DNA of 64,000 bases from Bifidobacterium sp. ESL0704 (GTDB lineage Bacteria; Actinomycetota; Actinomycetes; Actinomycetales; Bifidobacteriaceae), in contig NZ_CP113929.1 in assembly GCF_029392075.1 (NCBI RefSeq), forward strand, positions 1,178,001 through 1,242,000, given 5' to 3'. Positions 19,104 to 27,621 of this stretch are shown piece by piece. A program made the position numbers and the translations under genes. The notes beneath the pieces are model-generated. The model had not been told where the DNA came from, did not search any database, and saw only the letters and a program-made list of their open reading frames with translations. The stretch's first letter is position 1; each line of letters begins with the position of its first letter.

Positions 19104-19109
19104 TAGGAT
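19104..19109 (+). promoter_or_regulatory. -10-like hexamer of rarA
   Basis: TAGGAT ends 6 bases before the ATG, compatible with a leaderless transcript. The same bases (AGGATGG) could instead act as a ribosome site, so the call is open. Confidence 0.35.
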
Positions 19110-19115
19110 GGAACC

Positions 19116-20540
19116 ATGACCGAGGATTTGTTCAGCGCCGCCGATGCGCCTGAAGACGTGACCCGTCCGCTTGCCGTGCGGATGCGGCCGACGACGCTTA
19201 ACGACGTGGTGGGCCAGCAGCAGGTTCTGGGCCAGGGCTCGCCGTTGCGCCGGCTTGCCAGCCCCGCATCGAAAGGATCATTGACCGCTCCGAGCTCGAT
19301 TATCCTGTTCGGGCCTCCGGGAGTCGGCAAGACCACGCTGGCCTATATCGTCGCCCAACAATCCGGACGAGATTTCGAGGAGCTTTCCGCCGTCACCTCC
19401 GGCGTCAAGGATGTGCGTGCCGTGCTGGAACGTGCCCACGAACGATTGGTGACGCAAGGACGCGAGACGGTGCTGTTCATTGACGAGGTGCACCGCTTTT
19501 CCAAGTCCCAGCAGGATGCGTTGCTTCCCAGCGTCGAGAACAGGGACGTCACCTTCATCGGGGCGACCACGGAGAACCCGAGTTTCTCGATCAACAAGCC
19601 GCTGCTCAGCCGGTCGGTGGTCGTGAAGCTCGAATCATTGGAACCCGGTGACCTGAAAACGCTGATCACTCGCGCGCTGGGAAGCGAACACGGGCTTAAA
19701 GGCGAAGTCAAAGCTAGCGACGAGGCAATCGATGAGATTATCCGCATGGCCGGGGGAGACGGGCGCAAGACGCTGACAATCCTCGAGGCTGCGGCAGGTG
19801 CGGTCACCGGCGACAAGGAACGCAAGAAGGGCGCTCGCAAACCGACCATCACCCCCGACGTCGTCTCGAAGGTCATGGATTCGGCCACCGTGCGCTACGA
19901 CAAGGACGGTGACGACCATTACGACGTGGCCTCGGCGTTCATCAAATCGATGAGGGGAAGCGACCCTGATGCCGCGCTGCATTATCTGGCCCGCATGCTG
20001 CGGGCGGGGGAGGACCCCCGTTTCATCGCCCGCCGCATCATGATCGCCTCGGCCGAGGAGGTCGGTATGGCCGCCCCGCAGATCCTGCAGGTCACCGTCG
20101 CCGCCGCGCAGGCGGTCGCCATGGTCGGCATGCCCGAAGCGCGGATCATCCTATCGGAAGCGGTCATCGCCGTGGCCACCGCGCCCAAGTCCAATGCCAG
20201 CTACAACGCCATCAATCAGGCGCTCGCCGATGTGGACGCAGGCATGATCGGGCAGGTGCCGCGCTGGCTGCGCAATGCGCCGACCAAGCTCATGAAGGAG
20301 TGGGGCAACAAGGAAGGCTACATCTACGCGCACGACGTTCCCGGCGCCGTCGCTACGCAGCAATACATGCCCGATGAGCTGGTGGGGCGCGAATACTATC
20401 ACCCCAACGATCGCGGTTATGAGCGTGAAATCGGGCCAAGACTGGAGCGGATACGCGCGATCTTGCAGGGAGGCGGGCGCTCGAACGACTCATCGGACGG
20501 ATCCATGGAACGGAAAAAGGGCAAGGGCGACATGCAATAA
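19116..20540 (+). CDS. rarA: RarA/MgsA replication-associated AAA+ ATPase
   Basis: A 474-residue AAA+ protein that acts at stalled replication forks and is related to clamp-loader subunits and RuvB. Walker A is GPPGVGKTTLA, Walker B is LFIDEVHRFSKSQQD, sensor 1 lies in GATTENPSFSINKPLLSR, and the C-terminal MgsA domain is visible (DPDAALHYLARMLRAGEDPRFIARR, residues about 275-440). A LexA-type box lies immediately upstream, suggesting DNA-damage control. The last 30 residues are a charged tail. It is followed after about 110 bases by the independently promoted mtrA. Confidence 0.94.
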   Translation: MTEDLFSAADAPEDVTRPLAVRMRPTTLNDVVGQQQVLGQGSPLRRLASPASKGSLTAPSSIILFGPPGVGKTTLAYIVAQQSGRDFEELSAVTSGVKDVRAVLERAHERLVTQGRETVLFIDEVHRFSKSQQDALLPSVENRDVTFIGATTENPSFSINKPLLSRSVVVKLESLEPGDLKTLITRALGSEHGLKGEVKASDEAIDEIIRMAGGDGRKTLTILEAAAGAVTGDKERKKGARKPTITPDVVSKVMDSATVRYDKDGDDHYDVASAFIKSMRGSDPDAALHYLARMLRAGEDPRFIARRIMIASAEEVGMAAPQILQVTVAAAQAVAMVGMPEARIILSEAVIAVATAPKSNASYNAINQALADVDAGMIGQVPRWLRNAPTKLMKEWGNKEGYIYAHDVPGAVATQQYMPDELVGREYYHPNDRGYEREIGPRLERIRAILQGGGRSNDSSDGSMERKKGKGDMQ

Positions 20541-20553
20541 GATATTTAGTCGT

Positions 20554-20582
20554 TTGTGTGTCTAATTATCAGGAACTATAAT
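20554..20582 (+). promoter_or_regulatory. Promoter of mtrAB-lpqB
   Basis: TTGTGT (20554-20559) and TATAAT (20577-20582) are 17 bases apart, close to the housekeeping sigma consensus, and predict an untranslated leader of about 65 bases before mtrA. Confidence 0.55.
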
Positions 20583-20654
20583 AAAAGTGGCTTGTTCACC
20601 GGTGCGGTGAGACGATCGGCTATGGTCGAAACCGGACAAGGAGGTCAGGGGTTC

Positions 20655-21428
20655 ATGCGTGTTGGTTCGGTGCGGACACCGACGATTATGGTCGTTGATG
20701 ACGATGAGGCTCTTGCCGAGATGCTTTCCATCGTTTTGGAAGACAAGGGTTTTCGAACGGTGCTGTGTCTGGATGGGTCGCGGGCCGTCGATATGTTTCC
20801 CACCGTCAAGCCTGATCTGATTCTTCTGGACGTGATGCTGCCCGGGATGGGTGGCATCGACGTGGCCAAACACATCAGAACGCTTTCCGGCGTACCCATC
20901 ATCATGCTGACTGCCAAAACGGATACCGTGGATGTGGTATCTGGGCTTGAAGCGGGGGCCGACGATTACGTCACCAAACCGTTCAACACGGCCGAGTTGC
21001 TGGCAAGGATCGCGGTGAGGCTGCGTGGTTTGACGGATGCCCCGGATGCCACCGATATCAAACGGACGCCGTCCCATTTGCGGATCGGCTCCATAGCCAT
21101 CGATCGTGATGGACATACGGCGACCAAGGACGGCGTCGATTTGAAGTTGACACCGGTGGAATTCGACCTGTGTTTTGTCTTGGCCGCCAATGCGGGAAAG
21201 GCGATCAGCCGAGACGAATTGCTGAAAAAGGTCTGGGGCTACGAGGATTCAGGAGATACGCGCCTTGTCAATGTCCATATCCAACGTTTGCGCGCCAAAG
21301 TGGAATCCGATATGGAAAATCCTCAAGTCATCCAGACCGTTCGTGGAATAGGATACCGTTTCGCTCTTGATGATCACAGTGGTTCCGTCGTGTCTGACGC
21401 GGACCATGGGCACGGCCCCTCGAATTGA
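20655..21428 (+). CDS. mtrA: MtrA response regulator
   Basis: A 257-residue OmpR-family regulator. The receiver domain shows the acidic pocket VVDDDEA, phospho-acceptor Asp in LILLDVMLPGMGG, switch Thr in IMLTAKT and Lys in DYVTKPFN. The C-terminal winged helix ends with RDELLKKVWGYEDSGDTRLVNVHIQRLRAKVE and TVRGIGYRF. MtrA controls cell-wall and division genes in Actinobacteria. ATG 20655 is chosen for AAGGAGG upstream and for the fit to MtrA N-termini; in-frame starts at 20556 and 20622 add unusual sequence. Confidence 0.92.
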   Translation: MRVGSVRTPTIMVVDDDEALAEMLSIVLEDKGFRTVLCLDGSRAVDMFPTVKPDLILLDVMLPGMGGIDVAKHIRTLSGVPIIMLTAKTDTVDVVSGLEAGADDYVTKPFNTAELLARIAVRLRGLTDAPDATDIKRTPSHLRIGSIAIDRDGHTATKDGVDLKLTPVEFDLCFVLAANAGKAISRDELLKKVWGYEDSGDTRLVNVHIQRLRAKVESDMENPQVIQTVRGIGYRFALDDHSGSVVSDADHGHGPSN

Positions 21429-21436
21429 CGATATCC

Positions 21437-23074
21437 ATGAGAGCCAAGAACGGTTTCCGGCGTTTCGTCGCATTGACCAGATTCAGGATCCTGCATTCCT
21501 TGAAGGCCCATGCCGTCATCATCGTGGTGTCAGTCTCCATGGTGGTGGCGATAGTCTTTTCCATGGTCTCTCTGATTTCTGTTCGCTCCTCGTTGTTCGA
21601 GCAGGTGAAAGCGGATTCTCGCAACGATTTCTCCAATCAGGTCATCCGAGTCCGTTCCACGTTGAACGCCGCCGATGTCACCACTGACGTGCAGTATCAA
21701 CAGCTGGTCAACGAGGCGGCCTCGTCGATTCAGAGCGATGGCGCCAGCAATCTTATGGGGGTCTATGTTTTCAGCCATACGATCTCGGGAGAGGAGCTCA
21801 CACCGGTGTCGACGGAGCCGGCGTATGCCTCGTTGGTCGGCGGTGGCATCCGCGGCAGTGTGCTCGCCGACGACAACGAGAACATCTACTATGAGCCGGT
21901 GCGAATCCATGGCGTTGAAGGTGAGGCTCAGCCGGGCGCGGTGTTGGGCACCAGATTGCAGTTCGGCTCGACCGGCGATTTTGAATTGTTCTCGTTGTAT
22001 TCCTACGGCTCCGAGGAACGCTCGTTGACGCAGATACAGATGAGCCTGCTATGGATTTGCCTGATACTGAGCATCTTGGTCGGCGTGTCGGTATGGCTGG
22101 TCCTTCGTCGTATCGTCGGGCCTGTCAAAACGGTGGCTGATGCCGCCGAGACGATGGCCAACGGCGACCTTGATGTCCGTGTCGACGTGAATCGCAAGGA
22201 CGAAATAGGGGTGTTGCAGCGTTCGTTCAACGAGCTGGCGTCATCGTTGGGGCAGAAAATAGGCGAGCTTGAGCAGGCGGGAAGCGTTCAGAAGCGGTTC
22301 GTCTCGGATGTGAGCCATGAATTGCGCACCCCGATCACCACTATGCGTATGGCATCCGATTTGCTGGTTGACAAGAAACAGGACTTTCCGGAATCCACCC
22401 GGCGTAGCATCGAGCTGCTTTCAGGCCAGATCGATCGGTTCCAGAAAATGCTCGATGATTTGTTGCTTATTTCGCGTTACGATGCCGGAAATCTCACCAT
22501 GGACTTTGAAGAGACCGATATTTGCGAATCGATACGGATGGTGGTCGGACAGGTCAAGCCCATCGCCGATGCCAACAAGACCCAGATCAAGTTGGAATTG
22601 CCGCATACACAATGCCTGGTGAAGATTGATCCCCGGCGTATTGTGCGTATCCTGAGAAACATCCTGGTGGATTCCATCGATTTCTCCCTGTCTAAGCCTA
22701 TAGAGGTGAGGTTGTCGGCGAATCGCAAGGCGGTCGTGATCAGTATCAGGGATCACGGCACCGGGATGGACAAGGAGCAGCTGACCCACATCTTCGAGCG
22801 TTTTTGGCGTGGGGATCCTTCACGTTCCCGCGCAACCGGCGGTTCCGGGTTGGGATTGTCCATCGCCTTGGCGGACGCGAAGATCCATAACGGAGACATT
22901 CATGTGCATTCGAGGGTCGGTGAGGGGACTTGGTTCTTGGTGCTCTTGCCGCTTGACCCCGGGCAGCCGGCACTGGACGCCGAGGACCTGCCGCTTGATT
23001 TTTCCGGTGATTCCGACAGCTTCGATATGGTTGGTGGATTCGGGGTCATGACCAGTCAGTTGACCGGTATCTAG
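21437..23074 (+). CDS. mtrB: MtrB sensor histidine kinase with altered N-box
   Basis: A 545-residue membrane kinase: first helix about residues 28-55, extracytoplasmic sensor domain to about 195, second helix (LLWICLILSILVGVSVWLVL), HAMP, then the dimerisation domain with phospho-His in FVSDVSHELRTP. The ATPase domain shows G1 DHGTGMD, F-box IFERFWRGD and G2 GGSGLGLSIA. The N-box reads RNILVDSIDF: Asp412 stands where kinases, including MtrB homologues (RNL-x-x-N-A-I-D), have the Mg-ATP-binding Asn. The start is ATG 21437; a TTG at 21425 overlapping the mtrA stop is an alternative. It is coupled with mtrA and lpqB. Confidence 0.92.
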   Translation: MRAKNGFRRFVALTRFRILHSLKAHAVIIVVSVSMVVAIVFSMVSLISVRSSLFEQVKADSRNDFSNQVIRVRSTLNAADVTTDVQYQQLVNEAASSIQSDGASNLMGVYVFSHTISGEELTPVSTEPAYASLVGGGIRGSVLADDNENIYYEPVRIHGVEGEAQPGAVLGTRLQFGSTGDFELFSLYSYGSEERSLTQIQMSLLWICLILSILVGVSVWLVLRRIVGPVKTVADAAETMANGDLDVRVDVNRKDEIGVLQRSFNELASSLGQKIGELEQAGSVQKRFVSDVSHELRTPITTMRMASDLLVDKKQDFPESTRRSIELLSGQIDRFQKMLDDLLLISRYDAGNLTMDFEETDICESIRMVVGQVKPIADANKTQIKLELPHTQCLVKIDPRRIVRILRNILVDSIDFSLSKPIEVRLSANRKAVVISIRDHGTGMDKEQLTHIFERFWRGDPSRSRATGGSGLGLSIALADAKIHNGDIHVHSRVGEGTWFLVLLPLDPGQPALDAEDLPLDFSGDSDSFDMVGGFGVMTSQLTGI

Positions 23075-23085
23075 AAGGTGGTGAC

Positions 23086-24810
23086 ATGCTGTTCAAAAAG
23101 ACGAAAAAGACTGTGCTCGTGCTAGTCGCGATGGTGCTTTCGGCAGTGTTGTCCGCGTGCTCGAATCCGTTGGGTCTTCCTGAAAAGGGCGAGGTGGAGC
23201 GGTTTCCAGCCATCGAGCAGCGATCCAATAGGGTGTTCACCAATCCTCGTGGCCCCAAGAACGATGAATCGCCGGAGGACATAGTCAAAGGATTCTTTGA
23301 CGCGATGCCCGCAGGGGTACAAAGTGATGGATTCCGTGTCGCGCGTGATTTTCTCACGAGCCAGGCGGCTCATGCCTGGGATGGGAATTCGCTGTATCTG
23401 GTAGCGTTTGGTGAGGTCACATTCGTCAAGAGAATCAGGCCTTTGAAAGGGCAGAGCGGCGATAACGAGGACTATGGCGTGGATGCGGATGTCCGCGTCA
23501 AAGGCCAGGTTGACACACGGGGGCAATACAGTGCCGCCGAGTCCGGGGCGACGAGGTCGTTGAATTATTCCTTGTCGAAGGTCGAGGGGCAGTGGAGGAT
23601 CGACAGGGCCCCGAATGTCGTGGTGATCCTGGATTCTGATTTTGAGCAGGTGTTTCGGCAGGTTACCTTGTATCGGGCTGATTCGTGGTCTCGCTATCTG
23701 CTTCCTGATGTCAGATGGTTCGCTTGGCGCGATTGGCGCACCATGGCGGTCAAGGAACTGCTGAATGGCGATGTCGCATGGCTTGGTGGTGCAATCAGAA
23801 ACCCCAACACCCATTCGGCGAAGCTGAAGGTCAATGCCGTCCCCATGGATAACGACAGGGCCAGGATCACGCTTAATTCGGCATTCGACCAGCTCTCCGA
23901 GGCGGACAGGGCCTTGCTCGTGCGCCAAATGAGAATGACACTTGGCGACGGGGATACCGACTATGCGATGGTTGTCAGAACCTCTTCCGGCCAGAACTAT
24001 TCCGACGCCGACAGTGGTTTGTCGATTCAGGAAGCCTCCGCCACCACGCCGGTCTATTCGCTCAGCGCGGGCAATATCGTGTCTTTGGACTCCTCGGCTC
24101 CACTGCGTTTGGGAGAGGTGAAAGGCTCCGAGATGGCGAAGGGGTTCGTCTTTGGGCCTGATGGCGGGGCCATCCTCTTGAATGATTCCAGCGTCACCTG
24201 TCTTAAATCGAATGGAGATTCGTGCGGGCCGTTGTTCAAAGGGGCACGTCTGCGTCAAATCACCGGTGGCATCAAGGATGAGATCTGGGGGCTGTCGCAG
24301 GACGGGAGCAGGTTGCTGGTGCAGGACGCTTCGGGGGCTATGCAGGTGTTCCCGCTGTCGTGGTTGGGAACGGTGACGTCCCTCGCCGTCTCGCCCGACG
24401 GCGCGCGACTGGCTCTGGCGGTGCAGTCCGGAGCTTCCAGTGGCGTGGTGATGGTCGGTGTCATTCGTAACCAGTCCGGAGCCGCGACGCGGATCAACAA
24501 CGTCGTGACGCGTGTCTCTTCGAGATACGGCGTTTCCATGCTCACCTTCTACAATGACATCACGCTGGTCTATGGCATACCCGGCAACGAGGGTAGCGCC
24601 ACCCAAGGTTTCAGACAGGTGGGACCCGGGCCGGAACAGTCTCAGCGTCTTCCCTCCGGCGAGGTTAAGTGCATGACCTCTGGTCGTATTTCGGATATCT
24701 CGCGTCTGGCCGCGTTGGACTCCCGCGGAGTGGTGCGTTCGGACTCCGGCGCCCTTGACGAATCGTGGACTATAGTCGATACCCAATCGACGGTCATCTC
24801 CCAACGTTGA
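23086..24810 (+). CDS. lpqB: LpqB lipoprotein, MtrB-associated
   Basis: A 574-residue lipoprotein with lipobox LSAVLSACSNP. The N-terminal half carries a GerMN-type domain (residues about 150-310) and the C-terminal half a beta-propeller-like region (SLAVSPDGARLALAVQ). LpqB is always encoded after mtrB in Actinobacteria and modulates the kinase at the membrane surface. It begins 11 bases after mtrB with the ribosome site AAGGTGG. In related genomes a ribosome-hibernation factor and comF-like gene often follow; here the fru importer does. Confidence 0.9.
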   Translation: MLFKKTKKTVLVLVAMVLSAVLSACSNPLGLPEKGEVERFPAIEQRSNRVFTNPRGPKNDESPEDIVKGFFDAMPAGVQSDGFRVARDFLTSQAAHAWDGNSLYLVAFGEVTFVKRIRPLKGQSGDNEDYGVDADVRVKGQVDTRGQYSAAESGATRSLNYSLSKVEGQWRIDRAPNVVVILDSDFEQVFRQVTLYRADSWSRYLLPDVRWFAWRDWRTMAVKELLNGDVAWLGGAIRNPNTHSAKLKVNAVPMDNDRARITLNSAFDQLSEADRALLVRQMRMTLGDGDTDYAMVVRTSSGQNYSDADSGLSIQEASATTPVYSLSAGNIVSLDSSAPLRLGEVKGSEMAKGFVFGPDGGAILLNDSSVTCLKSNGDSCGPLFKGARLRQITGGIKDEIWGLSQDGSRLLVQDASGAMQVFPLSWLGTVTSLAVSPDGARLALAVQSGASSGVVMVGVIRNQSGAATRINNVVTRVSSRYGVSMLTFYNDITLVYGIPGNEGSATQGFRQVGPGPEQSQRLPSGEVKCMTSGRISDISRLAALDSRGVVRSDSGALDESWTIVDTQSTVISQR

Positions 24811-24883
24811 GTAGGGAGCTGAAAAGGCTCCGATGTGGGCTGTGGCACAAAAGTTATCGAATTGTTATCTTTTTCTCCCTCAT

Positions 24884-24897
24884 TGTTAACGTAAACA
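24884..24897 (+). promoter_or_regulatory. LacI-family operator-like dyad upstream of fruE
   Basis: TGTTAACGTAAACA is an imperfect palindrome centred on CG, as in LacI/CcpA-type operators. It lies just before a -10-like CATAAT (24901-24906). No LacI regulator gene is in the window. Confidence 0.5.
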
Positions 24898-24967
24898 GCT
24901 CATAATGAAAGAGTAAACAAAAACGGTGGAACGCTGAATTGTTCCGCGCACTCGAAGAGGAGTTGAT

Positions 24968-25957
24968 ATGAAGAGTATCTGGAAAAAGGGTCTGGCCTTG
25001 GTGACTGCCGCAACGGCACTCGTCGGCATGGCTGCTTGCGGTTCCGCGAATGGTGGCGCGAGCGGATCCAAGAACGGCAAGAAGACCGTCGGATTCGTGG
25101 CTGTCGGCCCCGAAGGCGGCTTCCGTAGCGCTAATGAAAAGGATGTTCAGAGCGCGTTCAAGGCCGCTGGTTTCAATATGATCTATTCGCCGACGCAGAA
25201 CAACGATCAGCAGAAGCAGATTCAGGCGTTCAGCAAGTTTGTCAACGACGGCGTGGATGCCATTGTGCTTTCCGCTACCGAGGATTCCGGCTGGGACGAT
25301 TCGCTGAAGAAGGCCGCAGAGGCCGAAATCCCGGTCTTCACCGTTGATCGTGATATCGATGTCAAGGATGCCAAGGCCAAGGCCGCCGTTGCCGCCCATA
25401 TCGGTCCGTCCAACGAGTGGGCCGGCCAGCAGGCCGCCGAGTTCATGAACAAGGCATTCCCCGACGGGGCCAGCGGCTTCATCCTGCAAGGGCCCGCAGG
25501 CCTCTCCGTGGTCAAGGACCGTGAGACCGGCTGGAGCGCCAAGGCCAACAAGAACATCAACGTCCTCGAGAAGCAGTCGGCGAATTGGTCCACCGATGAG
25601 GGCAAGACCGTGACCGCCGGCCTGCTCGACAAGTACAAGGCCAAGAACCCCCAGTTCATCTTCGCCGAGAACGACGAGATGGGCCTCGGCGCCGCTCAGG
25701 CCGTTGACGCAGCCGGACTCAAGGGCAAGGTCAAGATCGTGACCATCGATGGCACGAAGCCCGGTCTGCAGGCTGTGGTCGCCGGCGACCTCTCCGAAGA
25801 CATTGAGTACAACCCGATCTTCGGCAAGGAAACCGCCAACGCCGTCAAGGACAAGCTGGCAGGCAAGAAGGTTCAGAAGAACATCGTCATCGAATCGAAG
25901 GTCTTCGATCCTGCCGCCGCCAAGCAGGCGCTTGATGCCGGGACCCGTACGTACTGA
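24968..25957 (+). CDS. fruE: FruE-type monosaccharide-binding lipoprotein
   Basis: A 329-residue periplasmic-binding family 4 (RbsB/YtfQ-like) lipoprotein with lipobox VGMAACGSA. The body begins KKTVGFVAVGPEGGFRSANEKDV and keeps the sugar-binding loop elements of the family (TVDRDIDV, IFAENDEMGLGAAQAV, TIDGTKPGLQAV). With the next three genes it matches, from memory, the FruEKFG system of Bifidobacterium longum, which takes up fructose and can bind ribose, xylose and mannose. Ribosome site GAGGAG. A hairpin separates it from fruK, probably to keep the binding protein in excess. Given the downstream arabinosidases, arabinose is a possible ligand. Confidence 0.88.
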   Translation: MKSIWKKGLALVTAATALVGMAACGSANGGASGSKNGKKTVGFVAVGPEGGFRSANEKDVQSAFKAAGFNMIYSPTQNNDQQKQIQAFSKFVNDGVDAIVLSATEDSGWDDSLKKAAEAEIPVFTVDRDIDVKDAKAKAAVAAHIGPSNEWAGQQAAEFMNKAFPDGASGFILQGPAGLSVVKDRETGWSAKANKNINVLEKQSANWSTDEGKTVTAGLLDKYKAKNPQFIFAENDEMGLGAAQAVDAAGLKGKVKIVTIDGTKPGLQAVVAGDLSEDIEYNPIFGKETANAVKDKLAGKKVQKNIVIESKVFDPAAAKQALDAGTRTY

Positions 25958-25983
25958 TCGGTTCAAGCAACCGAAGTGAAACA

Positions 25984-26040
25984 GGTGCGGGCGATGTGCC
26001 GATGGACGTTTCGTCGCCACATCACCCGCACCCGTTTTAT
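25984..26040 (+). terminator. Intra-operon hairpin between fruE and fruK
   Basis: Bases 25984-25998 pair with 26018-26032 (15 bp, one mismatch), followed by CGTTTTAT. It can partly stop transcription after fruE. Confidence 0.6.
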
Positions 26041-26076
26041 ATGTGATTGAAGTTTTAACTTTTGTAAGGCAAAAAC

Positions 26077-27621
26077 ATGACAGACAAAAAACCCATAGTC
26101 GTGATGAAAGGAATCACGATCGAATTTCCGGGTGTTAAGGCGCTGGACAATGTTGACCTTAGTCTCTATCCCGGTGAAGTCCACGCCCTGATGGGCGAGA
26201 ACGGCGCCGGCAAATCGACCATGATCAAGGCGCTTACCGGCGTCTACAAGATCAATGCCGGTTCCATTACGGTAGAGGGCAAGCCTCAATTGTTCAAGGG
26301 GACGCTTGACGCGCAGAACGCCGGAATCGCCACCGTCTATCAGGAGGTGAACCTCTGCACCAACCTGAGCATCGGCGAAAACGTGATGCTGGGCCATGAG
26401 GTGCGCGACAAGCTGGGCATGATCAACTGGAAGAAAACGCATGCCAAGGCCGCCGGATTCCTGGCTGAAATGGGATTGGGCAATCTCGATACCCATTCGC
26501 CGCTGAGCTCGCTTTCCATCGCCATGCAGCAGCTGGTCGCCATCGCCCGTTCGATGGTCATCGATGCCAAGGTGCTGATTCTCGACGAACCGACTTCATC
26601 CCTCGATGCCAACGAGGTGCAGGATCTGTTTGCCATCATCCGTAAGGTCCGTGATTCGGGGGTCGCGATTCTCTTCGTTTCCCACTTCCTCGATCAGGTC
26701 TATGAGATCAGCGACAAGATGACCGTGCTGCGCAACGGCAAGTTCATCAAGGAAGTCATGACCAAAGACACGCCCAGTGACGAGCTCATCGGCATGATGA
26801 TCGGCAAAAGCGCCGAAGAACTCAGCCAGATCGGCACCAAGAAGACGCGTCGCCAGCCGGTGGCCGGCGAACAGCCCATCGTCTCCGTGCGCGACTTCGG
26901 CAAAAAAGGATCCGTCAATCCTGTGGATATGGATATCTTCAAGGGGCAGATCGTCGGTTTCGCAGGCCTGCTGGGCTCCGGCCGCACCGAACTGGCGCGT
27001 CTGCTCTTCGGCGCCGACAAGGCGGATTCGGGCGAGTTCAAGCTCAACGGCAAGAAACTCGTCGTCACCGATCCGTCGACGGCCCTGCGCAACAAGATCG
27101 CCTACTCCACTGAGAACCGTCGTGATGAAGGCATCATCGGCGACCTGACGGTCAGGGAAAACATCCTGATAGCGCTTCAGGCCACCCGTGGTATGTTCAA
27201 GCCGATCCCGAAGAAGGAAGCGGCCGGGGTCGTCGACAAATACATCAAGGAACTCAACGTCCGTCCTGCCGATCCGAACAGGATGATCAAGAACCTTTCC
27301 GGCGGCAACCAGCAGAAGGTGCTGATCGCCCGCTGGCTGGCGACCAATCCCACGCTGCTCATTCTCGATGAGCCCACGCGAGGCATCGATATCGGCGCCA
27401 AGGCCGAGATCCAGCAAGTGGTCATCGACCTGGCCGCGCAAGGCATCGGCGTCGTCTTCATCTCATCCGAACTCGATGAGGTGGTGCGTCTCTCTGATGA
27501 CATCGAAGTGCTCAAGGACCGCCACAAGATCGCCGAGATCGAGAACGACGACGACGTCTCCCAGGAGACCATCGTCCAAACCATAGCGAATACCAATATC
27601 AAAACAGGAGGGGAGGAGTGA
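26077..27621 (+). CDS. fruK: FruK-type sugar ABC importer ATPase (two ABC domains)
   Basis: A 514-residue RbsA/AraG-class ATPase. The N-terminal ABC domain has Walker A GENGAGKST and Walker B VLILDEPTSSLD; its signature is degenerate (LSIAMQQLVAIARSM), as usual in this class. The C-terminal domain has a variant Walker A (GLLGSGRTELARLL), signature LSGGNQQKVLIARWL and Walker B LLILDEPTRGIDIGAK. The sequence agrees closely with my memory of B. longum FruK. Its stop overlaps the fruF start by one base. Confidence 0.93.
   Translation: MTDKKPIVVMKGITIEFPGVKALDNVDLSLYPGEVHALMGENGAGKSTMIKALTGVYKINAGSITVEGKPQLFKGTLDAQNAGIATVYQEVNLCTNLSIGENVMLGHEVRDKLGMINWKKTHAKAAGFLAEMGLGNLDTHSPLSSLSIAMQQLVAIARSMVIDAKVLILDEPTSSLDANEVQDLFAIIRKVRDSGVAILFVSHFLDQVYEISDKMTVLRNGKFIKEVMTKDTPSDELIGMMIGKSAEELSQIGTKKTRRQPVAGEQPIVSVRDFGKKGSVNPVDMDIFKGQIVGFAGLLGSGRTELARLLFGADKADSGEFKLNGKKLVVTDPSTALRNKIAYSTENRRDEGIIGDLTVRENILIALQATRGMFKPIPKKEAAGVVDKYIKELNVRPADPNRMIKNLSGGNQQKVLIARWLATNPTLLILDEPTRGIDIGAKAEIQQVVIDLAAQGIGVVFISSELDEVVRLSDDIEVLKDRHKIAEIENDDDVSQETIVQTIANTNIKTGGEE

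Noticed and set aside
23122..24804. A 560-codon minus-strand frame opposite lpqB
   Set aside because: The composition (many His, Arg, Gln, Pro) is that of an antisense frame, while the plus strand encodes a clear LpqB.
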